Shown piece after piece: positions 7,533-13,822 of a stretch of DNA of 13,822 nucleotides. This stretch comes from Marinilabiliaceae bacterium (GTDB lineage: Bacteria; Bacteroidota; Bacteroidia; Bacteroidales; Marinilabiliaceae). Position numbers and translations under genes: made by a program. The DNA is taken from the NCBI GenBank assembly GCA_027010905.1, contig JALVBA010000025.1, forward strand, positions 1 through 13,822, in the 5' to 3' direction. Numbering within the stretch: the stretch's first letter is position 1; every line of letters starts with the position of its first letter. Below the pieces are notes generated by a model. The model did not search any database. It saw only the letters and a program-made list of their open reading frames with translations, and was not told the origin of the DNA.

Positions 7533-7597
7533 GAACTCCGTAGAGCCTGTACCGATTTATCGGTAAGTTCAATATCAATAACCCCGGGAAAGCCCGG
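7533..7597 (+). repeat. Dispersed repeat copy 1 with GC-rich hairpin
   Basis: A 56-base segment at 7533-7588, from gaactccgtag to ataaccccggg, recurs at 7673-7728 with 50 of 56 identities by hand count. In this copy it runs into a short hairpin, ccggg 7584-7588 with cccgg 7593-7597. After it comes an aaacaaaacaa stretch and the box gttggcgcgattttgc (7622-7637), related to a sequence at 9001-9019. The whole 7474-7762 spacer is made largely of such repeats and contains no gene. The style recalls dispersed intergenic palindromes seen in Bacteroidota genomes; that is from memory and untested. Confidence 0.8.
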
Positions 7598-7672
7598 AGT
7601 AAACAAAACAAGAGAATCTGGGTTGGCGCGATTTTGCCACTAAGACTCAAAGACACTGAGGGAATAAGATTT

Positions 7673-7741
7673 GAACTCCGTAGAACCTATACCAGTTTAT
7701 CGGTAAGTTCAACAACAATAACCCCGGGTTTTAACCTGGGG
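7673..7741 (+). repeat. Dispersed repeat copy 2 with GC-rich hairpin
   Basis: Second copy of the 56-base repeat, exactly 140 bp downstream of the first. Here the GC-rich end forms a stronger hairpin, 9 bp with one G-U pair: ccccgggtt 7722-7730 with aacctgggg 7733-7741, loop tt. The two hairpins differ in sequence but both can pair, which suggests that structure is kept. Confidence 0.8.
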
Positions 7742-7762
7742 AAATAGAAGAAAACATATAGC

Positions 7763-7804
7763 TTTTGTCATGATTTTTGCAAAATGGCAAAAATCATGAC
7801 AAAA
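7763..7804 (+). other. Perfect 18-bp inverted repeat upstream of dctP
   Basis: The arms ttttgtcatgatttttgc (7763-7780) and gcaaaaatcatgacaaaa (7787-7804) are exact reverse complements around a 6-base loop. The structure ends 23 bp before the dctP start. The symmetry would suit a regulator binding site or an RNA hairpin in the leader, or it may be one more dispersed palindrome. It lacks the central CG of typical LacI operators, so I do not assign it to the local regulator. Confidence 0.75.
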
Positions 7805-7827
7805 TAATAACGCAAATACCAATACAG

Positions 7828-8820
7828 ATGAAATACATCTTTCATATCACTCTTTTAGTAGCAACCATTTTAATGTCCGTTACATTCAACTCATGTCAAT
7901 CGGAGAAGAAACACAGGGTATTGAAGCTGGCTCACGGGTTAGACCCAACACACCCGGTCTCTAAAGCGATGGTCTACATGGCCGAAAGAGTAAAGGCAAA
8001 CTCAGGCGGTAAGATGGAGATTGAGATCTATCCCAGCGGTCAGCTCGGCTCTGAACAGCAGTGTGTGGAGCTTCTACAGATTGGCTCTCTCGCCATAACA
8101 AAAGTTTCGGCTGCAGTGATGGAGAGCTTTACTGAGAACTTTCAGGTATTGGGGCTACCATATATTTTCCGGTCTAAGCAACACAGCTTTAATGTTTTGG
8201 ATGGGAAGGTGGGTAAAGAACTGCTCAGCTCAACCGAGCAGTTCAATATTCGTGGTTTGTGTTTCTTTGATGCCGGCTCAAGAAGTTTCTACACCATCAA
8301 TAAACCTATCTACACTCCCGGCGACTTGAAGGGACTGAAGATACGTGTAATGAAGAGCCAGACTGCAATGAATCTGGTAAAAGCTATGGGTGGCTCCCCT
8401 ACCCCTATTTCGTGGGGAGAACTGTACACCGCTCTGCAAAGTGGTGTTGTTGACGGAGCTGAAAATAACCCGCCAAGCTTCTACACTTCGCATCACTACG
8501 AAGTTTGTAAGTACTACTCACTTAACGAACACACAATGGTGCCCGATGTGCTGATAATTAGCACTGTTATCTGGAATAAGTTAAGCGATAAGGAGAAAGA
8601 GTGGTTACAAAAATCAGTCGATGAAGCGGTAATTGTTGAACGTAAACTGTGGGCTGAATCGGAGATTGAATCAATTGAAAAAGTTAAAGAGGCAGGTGTG
8701 ACAATTATCCATCCGGATAAAAAACCTTTTGCTGCAAAGGTACAAACTATGTTGGAGTCGTATCGCGACAAACCTGACATTTACAAACTTATTACAGCAA
8801 TACAAAATGTTGAAGATTAG
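7828..8820 (+). CDS. dctP: TRAP transporter substrate-binding protein, DctP family, lipoprotein
   Basis: Extracytoplasmic solute receptor that passes a carboxylate ligand to the DctQM membrane pair. I start it at the ATG at 7828 (330 residues): a longer in-frame reading would need a TTG at 7777 inside a perfect palindrome, whereas MKYIFHITLLVATILMSV gives a proper signal sequence. C23 in FNSC is the likely lipid-anchored residue after signal peptidase II cleavage, placing the receptor on the membrane. Family hallmarks are PSGQLGSE (69-76), GLPYIF (109-114), LKGLKIRVM (167-175) with carboxylate-binding R173, GELYTALQSGVVDGAENN (197-214), and R152. The AENN ending and the genes around it favour a sugar-acid ligand such as glucuronate or galacturonate; the ligand is inferred. 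dctQ follows only after a 258-bp repeat-filled spacer. Confidence 0.93.
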   Translation: MKYIFHITLLVATILMSVTFNSCQSEKKHRVLKLAHGLDPTHPVSKAMVYMAERVKANSGGKMEIEIYPSGQLGSEQQCVELLQIGSLAITKVSAAVMESFTENFQVLGLPYIFRSKQHSFNVLDGKVGKELLSSTEQFNIRGLCFFDAGSRSFYTINKPIYTPGDLKGLKIRVMKSQTAMNLVKAMGGSPTPISWGELYTALQSGVVDGAENNPPSFYTSHHYEVCKYYSLNEHTMVPDVLIISTVIWNKLSDKEKEWLQKSVDEAVIVERKLWAESEIESIEKVKEAGVTIIHPDKKPFAAKVQTMLESYRDKPDIYKLITAIQNVED

Positions 8821-8955
8821 ATACTGGGTTGAAGATTTCAGGTTACTGGTTTTGAGTTACTGACAACTTAATTTAATCAAAGAGCTTTGCAAACCTTTGG
8901 CAGCCAGCTAGAAAGTTATTAGATAAAAGCCCCATTAAGGGCGATACAATATTAA

Positions 8956-8975
8956 CCCCGGTCAAAACCCCGGGG
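8956..8975 (+). repeat. GC-rich hairpin related to the 7533/7673 repeats
   Basis: The stem ccccgg 8956-8961 pairs with ccgggg 8970-8975 around an 8-base loop, preceded by attaa as in the two copies upstream of dctP. About 40 bases after the stem begins comes gtttggcgcg (9001-9010), matching gttggcgcg at 7622-7630 at similar spacing. The 5' half of the repeat (gaactccgtag and following) is absent, so this is a partial copy. The 258-bp dctP-dctQ spacer (8821-9078) contains no gene. Confidence 0.6.
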
Positions 8976-9029
8976 GGAGGATACAAAACAAATAAAACCG
9001 GTTTGGCGCGTTTTTTTGCTCTGCAAAAA

Positions 9030-9052
9030 TCCTGCCTAGCCGTCAGGCAGGA
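9030..9052 (+). other. Hairpin in the dctP-dctQ spacer
   Basis: A perfect 8-bp inverted repeat, tcctgcct 9030-9037 with aggcagga 9045-9052, has a 7-base loop and lies 26 bp before the dctQ start. No T-run follows. It could reduce read-through or act as an RNA-processing site between receptor and membrane genes, or be a dispersed palindrome. Confidence 0.55.
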
Positions 9053-9078
9053 GTGACAAACATTTAAAACTAACCTAT

Positions 9079-9552
9079 ATGAAACTAAAAGCTAAAATAG
9101 ACCAAGTACTGGAAAACATCCTCATTGCTCTAATGAGTATTCTGGTGATTGATGTACTATGGCAGGTATTAAGCCGTTACATCCTATCGTCTCCAAGCTC
9201 CTTTACCGATGAGTTGGCCGGATTCCTGCTAATCTGGGTTGGAGTATTGGGAGCTGCTTACGTAGCCGGTAGGCAAGAGCACCTGTCCATCGACCTGCTT
9301 GTTCAGAGGTCGGCACCAGCTACAAGCAAAAAGCTGAAAATTGTAATAAACTTTTTCATAGGCTTGTTTGCTCTATTTGTAATGATTGTGGGCGGAATCT
9401 GGCTGGTTGCAACACGTTTCATGTTTAATGTCGATTCGGCGGCACTGCATCTCCCCTTAGGATATGTTTACATTGTGTTACCAATAAGTGGTATACTGAT
9501 ACTGTACTACTCAATATTATTTATAATTAAACCTGAAGGAGGGCAAGCATAA
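9079..9552 (+). CDS. dctQ: TRAP transporter small permease subunit, DctQ family
   Basis: Small membrane subunit that pairs with DctM to form the sodium-coupled TRAP permease in the inner membrane. At 157 residues it has the family length and four hydrophobic segments at about 12-32, 46-64, 86-111 and 127-149. The DctQ signature is visible in SFTDELAGFLLIWVGVLGAAY (41-61) followed by GRQEHLSIDLL (64-74). The stop codon overlaps the dctM start by one base (TAATG at 9550-9554), indicating translational coupling. Substrate specificity belongs to DctP, not to this subunit. Confidence 0.93.
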   Translation: MKLKAKIDQVLENILIALMSILVIDVLWQVLSRYILSSPSSFTDELAGFLLIWVGVLGAAYVAGRQEHLSIDLLVQRSAPATSKKLKIVINFFIGLFALFVMIVGGIWLVATRFMFNVDSAALHLPLGYVYIVLPISGILILYYSILFIIKPEGGQA

Positions 9553-11012
9553 TGGAGTATCTTGGAATTATAGTATTAGTATTCAGTTTTCTCTTCTTAC
9601 TTATTATTGGTGTACCAATCGCCTTTAGTATTGGTATTGCAGGTATCCTGACCATGCTGGTTAGTATTGATGCCCTGCCCGCATTCACCACCTTTGCACA
9701 ACGAATGGCAACCGGTCTCGACAGCTTTGCTCTGTTGGCCATACCATTTTTTGTGTTGGCCGGAAATATTATGAACCGGGGAGGTATAGCCATGCGATTG
9801 ATAAATCTGGCTCGTGTACTGGTTGGTCGCTGGCCTGCCGGACTGGCTTTTGTGAATGTGTTTGCAAATATGCTTTTTGGTGCAATATCCGGTTCAGCTG
9901 CAGCAGCAACATCTGCTATTGGAGCAATCATGGGCCCTGAAATGAAAAAAGAGGGATACGACGAAAACTTCAGTGCAGCTGTTAATATCACCTCCGCCAC
10001 CACCGGACTCTCCATTCCGCCAAGTAATATTCTTATCGTCTATTCTCTTGCAAGTGGAGGAGCATCCATTACTGCACTCTTCCTTGCCGGCTACCTGCCG
10101 GGTATACTTACAGGTGTTTCTATAATGCTGATGGCCATGAGTATGATGGTTTACAAAACCAAAGGGATATCAGGAGTAGTGAAATCACTTCTGAAATTCA
10201 CCACAGGAATAGCTGTTATCGCAGCAATAGTTTGGGGTTTAATAGCTGCCAAAGAGAGTTCAACGGCAGTATTCAATATCGCATTTTCTGTCTTGATTTT
10301 GATAATAGCAGGGTATATAACATTACGGGCAAAACGCAGTCCGGTTAAGGCAAAGCAGGCTTTCAAAATAATGTTTGACGCTATTCCCAGTCTGATGTTA
10401 CTGGTAATTGTTATTGGAGGAATAGTAGCTGGTTTCTTCACCGCCACCGAAGCTTCGGCAATAGCTGTTCTTTATGCTTTTATTCTGGCTCTTCTCTACC
10501 GCGAAATGACAATAAAAGATATGCCTAAGATTATTATACGCTCAATTCACACTACGGCAATCGTTCTGCTGCTGGTGGCTGCCAGCATGGGACTGTCGTG
10601 GATAATGGCCTTTGAGAATATTCCGCAGAATGTGAGTTCTGCTTTGCTGGGCTTTAGCGATAATAAATTGGTTATTCTTTTAATCATCAATGCAATTCTA
10701 CTGGTGGTTGGAGTATTTATGGATATGACTCCGGCGGTACTGATTTTCACCCCTATCTTCCTGCCTATTGCTACAGGGTTAGGATTAAGTCCTGTACATT
10801 TCGGAATTATAATGGTGCTGAATCTGAGTGTAGGTCTGTGTACTCCACCGGTTGGCTCAGTTCTGTTTATCGGTTGCAGTATAGCTAATGTTAAGATAGA
10901 GAAAGTTATAAAACCGCTGTTACCAATGTTTATTGCCATGATTGTGTGTCTGCTGTTAGTAACATACATACCTGAAATTAGCATGTGGTTACCAACAGCG
11001 TTTGGATTCTAA
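9552..11012 (+). CDS. dctM: TRAP transporter large permease subunit, DctM family, with an internal extension
   Basis: Large membrane subunit carrying the ion-coupled transport path of the TRAP system. Family motifs are GVPIAFSIG (20-28), GLDSFALLAIPFFVLAGNIMNRGG (55-78), NMLFGAISGSAAA (106-118), GFFTATEASAIAVLYA (294-309), and FGIIMVLNLSVGLCTPPVG (417-435) near the C-terminus. The protein is 486 residues, while typical DctM proteins are about 425-430. The excess is explained by about 60 residues at 208-268, between MMVYKTKG and FKIMFDAIPS, with two extra hydrophobic stretches (about 216-233 and 240-258). They would add a membrane hairpin in the middle of the protein, leaving the two scaffold halves intact. 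It starts in the TAATG overlap with dctQ, and no frameshift is apparent. Confidence 0.94.
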   Translation: MEYLGIIVLVFSFLFLLIIGVPIAFSIGIAGILTMLVSIDALPAFTTFAQRMATGLDSFALLAIPFFVLAGNIMNRGGIAMRLINLARVLVGRWPAGLAFVNVFANMLFGAISGSAAAATSAIGAIMGPEMKKEGYDENFSAAVNITSATTGLSIPPSNILIVYSLASGGASITALFLAGYLPGILTGVSIMLMAMSMMVYKTKGISGVVKSLLKFTTGIAVIAAIVWGLIAAKESSTAVFNIAFSVLILIIAGYITLRAKRSPVKAKQAFKIMFDAIPSLMLLVIVIGGIVAGFFTATEASAIAVLYAFILALLYREMTIKDMPKIIIRSIHTTAIVLLLVAASMGLSWIMAFENIPQNVSSALLGFSDNKLVILLIINAILLVVGVFMDMTPAVLIFTPIFLPIATGLGLSPVHFGIIMVLNLSVGLCTPPVGSVLFIGCSIANVKIEKVIKPLLPMFIAMIVCLLLVTYIPEISMWLPTAFGF

Positions 11013-11134
11013 CAAGTAAAGTAAAAAGGCAAATGGAGTGATAGCGATGTCCCGAGGATTAGGAAGGAAAAAAACTTCATCATTCGGTGTTCGACATTAA
11101 CACGATTTTTGAATTAACGAATTTCTAAGTGAAA

Positions 11135-11177
11135 GAACAAGAAACCCGGAATTAGGAACAAGAAAAAAACCCGGAAC
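11135..11177 (+). repeat. Short direct repeat upstream of lacI-type gene
   Basis: gaacaagaaacccgga (11135-11150) recurs as gaacaagaaaaaaacccgga (11156-11175), differing only by four extra A residues. The pair lies directly before the regulator's start at 11188. The remainder of the dctM-regulator spacer (11013-11134) shows no gene and no palindrome that I would call an operator. Confidence 0.5.
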
Positions 11178-11187
11178 AAAAAGACAT

Positions 11188-12234
11188 ATGGTTAGGATTA
11201 AAGACATAGCAGAGAGAGCAGGGGTATCTATTGGTACTGTAGACAGGGTACTACATAACCGTGGTGAAGTGGCTAAAAAAACCAGCAAATTGGTTATGAA
11301 GATTGCTGAGGAGATGCACTACACACCCAATCTTGCTGCCAGCACTCTGGCATCAAAGAAAACATATAACTTGGCAGCAATACTGCCTAAGGGGTCCGAT
11401 GATAATATATTTTGGGATGGTCACGTTGAAGGGATGCGAAGAGCCATCACCTCATTACAACCATTTTTGGTAAATATCTCCTACTACCTGTTTGAGCTGA
11501 ATAATGAAAAGGAGTTTATTGAGCAGACTCGTTTGGTACTGAATGATAATGTTGACGGTGTAATTTTAGCTCCTGTAATGAAAAACGAAGCTATCGAGTT
11601 CTGTACTGAACTTGACAAGCTGAACACCCCCTACATATTTATCGACACCTATATTAAGAACACAAATAACCTTGCTTTTATTGGTGAGGATGCATACCAA
11701 AGTGGCCGAATTGCCGCCAGCCTTATCGATTTCGGACTGTCAGAAAACAGGGATATCTTAATTGTGAATATCTCTAAAAACCTTGAAAACACCCAGCACC
11801 TTAACAGCAGAAACCAGGGATTCCTGAGTTACTTTATGGATGCCGGCAGAAATGATGGCCTTAAGATTAGTGTTGAGATTCCATCAAACTCATTCAGGGA
11901 TATTGAGGATAAGTTAGACCCTATATTCAAAAATAATCCCGGAATTGGTGCAATAATGGTTTCAAGCGCAAAAACATATACCATAGCTCACTATCTGGAG
12001 ATGAAAAGAAAACGGGATATTATTTTAGTAGGTTACGAAATGTTTGACAAAAACATCTCATATCTTAAAAAACGATACATCAATTTCCTGATAAGTCAAA
12101 AGCCACAGGAGCAGGGGGAGAAGGCTGTTTATAAACTATTCTATTTTCTGGCTAATAAAACGATTCCTGATAAAAAGGAGTTTCAGCCTGTTGATATAAT
12201 TAATTGCGAATCATTACCATTGCTGAGTAAGTAA
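11188..12234 (+). CDS. LacI-family transcriptional regulator
   Basis: DNA-binding regulator with an N-terminal LacI helix-turn-helix (IKDIAERAGVSIGTVDRVLH, 4-23), a hinge region (YTPNLAASTLASKKTY, 45-60) and a periplasmic-binding-protein-like effector domain to the C-terminus. The full length is 348 residues, normal for the family. The recognition helix reads TVDRVLHNRG rather than the usual TVSRVLN, a variant I associate with Bacteroidota regulators, and its operator may differ from the standard CG-centred palindrome. The hinge helix is present but less typical. Its place between the TRAP genes and uxaE makes it the obvious candidate to control this locus in response to a hexuronate or a pathway intermediate. 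Ligand, operator and sign of control cannot be read from the sequence. Confidence 0.93.
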   Translation: MVRIKDIAERAGVSIGTVDRVLHNRGEVAKKTSKLVMKIAEEMHYTPNLAASTLASKKTYNLAAILPKGSDDNIFWDGHVEGMRRAITSLQPFLVNISYYLFELNNEKEFIEQTRLVLNDNVDGVILAPVMKNEAIEFCTELDKLNTPYIFIDTYIKNTNNLAFIGEDAYQSGRIAASLIDFGLSENRDILIVNISKNLENTQHLNSRNQGFLSYFMDAGRNDGLKISVEIPSNSFRDIEDKLDPIFKNNPGIGAIMVSSAKTYTIAHYLEMKRKRDIILVGYEMFDKNISYLKKRYINFLISQKPQEQGEKAVYKLFYFLANKTIPDKKEFQPVDIINCESLPLLSK

Positions 12235-12241
12235 CTAATAG

Positions 12242-12259
12242 GACAAGGCATACCTTGTC
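12242..12259 (+). other. Hairpin in the lacI-uxaE spacer
   Basis: The perfect 7-bp stem gacaagg 12242-12248 pairs with ccttgtc 12253-12259 around a cata loop, 7 bp after the regulator stop. No T-run follows (caacgataaaaa), so it is not a convincing terminator. It may modulate read-through into uxaE. Confidence 0.5.
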
Positions 12260-12290
12260 TCAACGATAAAAACCATAAAACAATAATACC

Positions 12291-13541
12291 ATGAAAAAAC
12301 TAAACAAATATTCATTTGGAATTGGCGACCGTTTTGGTCATCAGGGAGAGGCACAATTAAAAGCTTTTGTAAAAGCTAAAGAGGCCGGATTAGACATAAC
12401 TCCTGTGTGGAATAAATCGAACCGTGAGCATGAGATTATCGGCACACAGCCCGGTGATGTTCGCGTTGAAGCCGACAGTGCCACAACAGCTCTCGGGTGG
12501 AGCGACAACTATCAGGTAGATGCCGACCATATCAACCTCGATACGGTTGACCGCTTTATTGAGCCAAGCGACTTTTTTACTATTGATGTTGCCGGATATA
12601 TCGGTAAACCTGCATCGGATGATGAAGTTGAAACATTTATTAGTAGCTGTGCAAAATATACCAGAAAAGTAACTATTCCGGGAATCAGCAACAGCTACGA
12701 AATAACTAACGACACCATTAAAGCTGTAGCCGACCAGTACCTCTACGCTGCAAAGATGGCCGGGGAGATATTCCGTACAATTGAGAAAGTTAAGGGAGAA
12801 GGTAACTTTATTACCGAAGTATCGATGGACGAAGTGCCCTCACCCCAAACACCTATTGAGCTATTCTTCATTCTAAAGATGCTTGCTGATGCTAAAGTTC
12901 CGGTGCAGACAATTGCCCCTAAGTTCTCCGGCCGATTTAACAAAGGTGTGAATTATGTTGGAAGTGTTGAAGGGTTTGCTGTTGAGTTTGAACAGGATGT
13001 GCTTGTACTCAGCTATGCAATTAAAGAGTTTGGGTTACCTGAGGAGTTGAAGCTCTCTGTGCACTCAGGCTCTGATAAGTTTGCTATCTATCCTCACATC
13101 GGTAGTATCATCAAGAAACATGATACAGGCATCCATGTTAAAACAGCAGGTACAACGTGGCTCGAAGAGGTTATCGGATTGGCAAAAGCTGATGGTGAGG
13201 CTCTCGATTTTGTAAAGGAAATTTATGAGAAGGCATTGATTAAGCAAGAGGAGCTATGCGCCCCCTATGCTGATGTGATTGACATTAAACCGGAAAATCT
13301 CCCTTCGGCTGAAGTGGTTAAGGCATGGAGCTCACAAAAGATGGTCGACAGCCTTACACACGACAACAGTTGCAAAGACTACAATCCTGACATGCGCCAG
13401 CTGATACACGTTGGTTACAAGCTTGCTGCCATGCAAATTGACAGATACTTTGAACTACTGGAAAAATACAGCGAGATTGTTAACGATTGCGTTTTTGTAA
13501 ATATCTACGAAAGACACATGAAACTGCTGTTTGAACTGTAA
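12291..13541 (+). CDS. uxaE: Tagaturonate/fructuronate epimerase (UxaE family)
   Basis: Predicted to interconvert D-tagaturonate and D-fructuronate by C3 epimerisation, letting galacturonate enter the mannonate branch without the UxaB/UxaA altronate route. The family was established with the Thermotoga maritima enzyme. Recognised here by the N-terminal FGIGDRFGHQGEAQL (9-23), EVSMDE (176-181), PKFSGRFNKGVNY (210-222), SVHSGSDKFAIYPHI (256-270) and HVKTAGTTWLEE (282-293). Histidines and acidic residues in these motifs (H258, D262, H282, E177, D180) are plausible metal or catalytic residues, but I do not assign roles. The protein has 416 residues with no break. It lies 56 bp after the LacI gene and is the last gene of the window. 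Supporting context: no altronate oxidoreductase or dehydratase is present, while the fructuronate-to-KDG enzymes are. Confidence 0.88.
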   Translation: MKKLNKYSFGIGDRFGHQGEAQLKAFVKAKEAGLDITPVWNKSNREHEIIGTQPGDVRVEADSATTALGWSDNYQVDADHINLDTVDRFIEPSDFFTIDVAGYIGKPASDDEVETFISSCAKYTRKVTIPGISNSYEITNDTIKAVADQYLYAAKMAGEIFRTIEKVKGEGNFITEVSMDEVPSPQTPIELFFILKMLADAKVPVQTIAPKFSGRFNKGVNYVGSVEGFAVEFEQDVLVLSYAIKEFGLPEELKLSVHSGSDKFAIYPHIGSIIKKHDTGIHVKTAGTTWLEEVIGLAKADGEALDFVKEIYEKALIKQEELCAPYADVIDIKPENLPSAEVVKAWSSQKMVDSLTHDNSCKDYNPDMRQLIHVGYKLAAMQIDRYFELLEKYSEIVNDCVFVNIYERHMKLLFEL

Positions 13542-13553
13542 AAACAGCTCACT

Positions 13554-13615
13554 GCACCATCAACACAATGGAACAGAACCTCTCCTTCTGAGGTGTTCCA
13601 TTGTGTTGATGGTGC
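13554..13615 (+). terminator. Long perfect inverted repeat after uxaE, probable terminator or palindromic element
   Basis: Two 21-base arms, 13554-13574 and 13595-13615, are exact reverse complements. Inside, acctc 13578-13582 pairs with gaggt 13590-13594, leaving a 3-base bulge and a 7-base loop. The hairpin begins 13 bp after the uxaE stop. There is no T-run on either side, so factor-independent termination is doubtful; mRNA 3'-end protection or a mobile palindrome are alternatives. The remaining 13616-13822 contains no gene I can support. Confidence 0.7.
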
Positions 13616-13791
13616 TACAATTAGCCTACGGGCAGCCGTCTCTCCTCCCACTCCTATCCCACTCCGGGCATACGCCTATCTTTAAGGAATTCCCAAACCT
13701 TTCCGGTTTTTACGCCTTCGACCCGAGTATCCCTCCAACAAATTATCATTTGTAACAATTGATTGAATTTCCTCATCTCCTACTATTACTT

Positions 13792-13809
13792 TAACCCGAA
13801 TAACCCGAA
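13792..13809 (+). repeat. Two tandem 9-bp units
   Basis: taacccgaa occurs twice in direct succession near the right edge and is followed by taattcatt. It is too short to interpret, and the window ends 13 bases later, so further copies may lie outside. Confidence 0.5.
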
Positions 13810-13822
13810 TAATTCATTAAAA

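Noticed and set aside
7777..7827. N-terminal extension of dctP from a TTG codon
   Set aside because: It lies within the 18-bp palindrome and would place 17 polar residues before the lipoprotein signal; the ATG at 7828 gives a normal signal peptide.
11013..11187. LacI operator upstream of the regulator
   Set aside because: No palindrome with a convincing centre was found; only a short direct repeat is present.
13531..13755. 74-codon + strand open frame overlapping the uxaE end
   Set aside because: It starts inside uxaE, runs through both arms of the perfect hairpin and has low-complexity residues with no family resemblance; it is a by-product of the palindrome.
13654..13776. 40-residue minus-strand open frame near the right edge
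   Set aside because: It has an ATG and a stop but no recognised motif, no start signal and no conserved partner; too short to support as a gene.

Overview
This window looks like a chromosomal sugar-acid (hexuronate) catabolism locus from a member of the Bacteroidota. The grounds are AT-rich spacers, start codons without clear Shine-Dalgarno sequences, a Bacteroidota-style LacI regulator (TVDRV recognition helix) and short palindromic repeats in nearly every spacer. All ten recognisable genes are on the + strand. Genus cannot be fixed from the sequence alone.

Layout. Positions 77-7426 hold a catabolic block: KDPG aldolase (eda), an SDR-type D-mannonate/fructuronate oxidoreductase (uxuB function), mannonate dehydratase (uxuA), a LarA-family nickel-pincer racemase/epimerase, 4-phosphoerythronate dehydrogenase (pdxB) and decarboxylating 6-phosphogluconate dehydrogenase (gnd). 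It closes with a clear hairpin terminator at 7438-7473. Positions 7828-11012 encode a complete three-part TRAP transporter (dctP lipoprotein, dctQ, dctM). A LacI-family regulator (11188-12234) and a tagaturonate/fructuronate epimerase (uxaE, 12291-13541) follow, and a 21-bp perfect inverted repeat lies just after the last gene.

How it works together (inference from families). The TRAP system probably imports hexuronates. An isomerase not in the window (uxaC) would give fructuronate from glucuronate and tagaturonate from galacturonate. UxaE converts tagaturonate to fructuronate, so both sugars share one route. The SDR reduces fructuronate to D-mannonate, UxuA dehydrates this to 2-keto-3-deoxygluconate, a kinase not in the window (kdgK) makes KDPG, and Eda cleaves it to pyruvate and glyceraldehyde-3-phosphate. 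The LacI protein is the likely local regulator.

The most interesting part is the larA-like/pdxB/gnd segment. Placed next to mannonate enzymes and gnd, the LarA homologue is a good candidate D-mannonate/D-gluconate 2-epimerase. It would join hexuronate breakdown to gluconate and the pentose phosphate pathway. The spacers hold a 19.7-copy heptamer array, a 129-bp imperfect inverted repeat, duplicated 56-bp repeats with GC-rich hairpins and several other palindromes.
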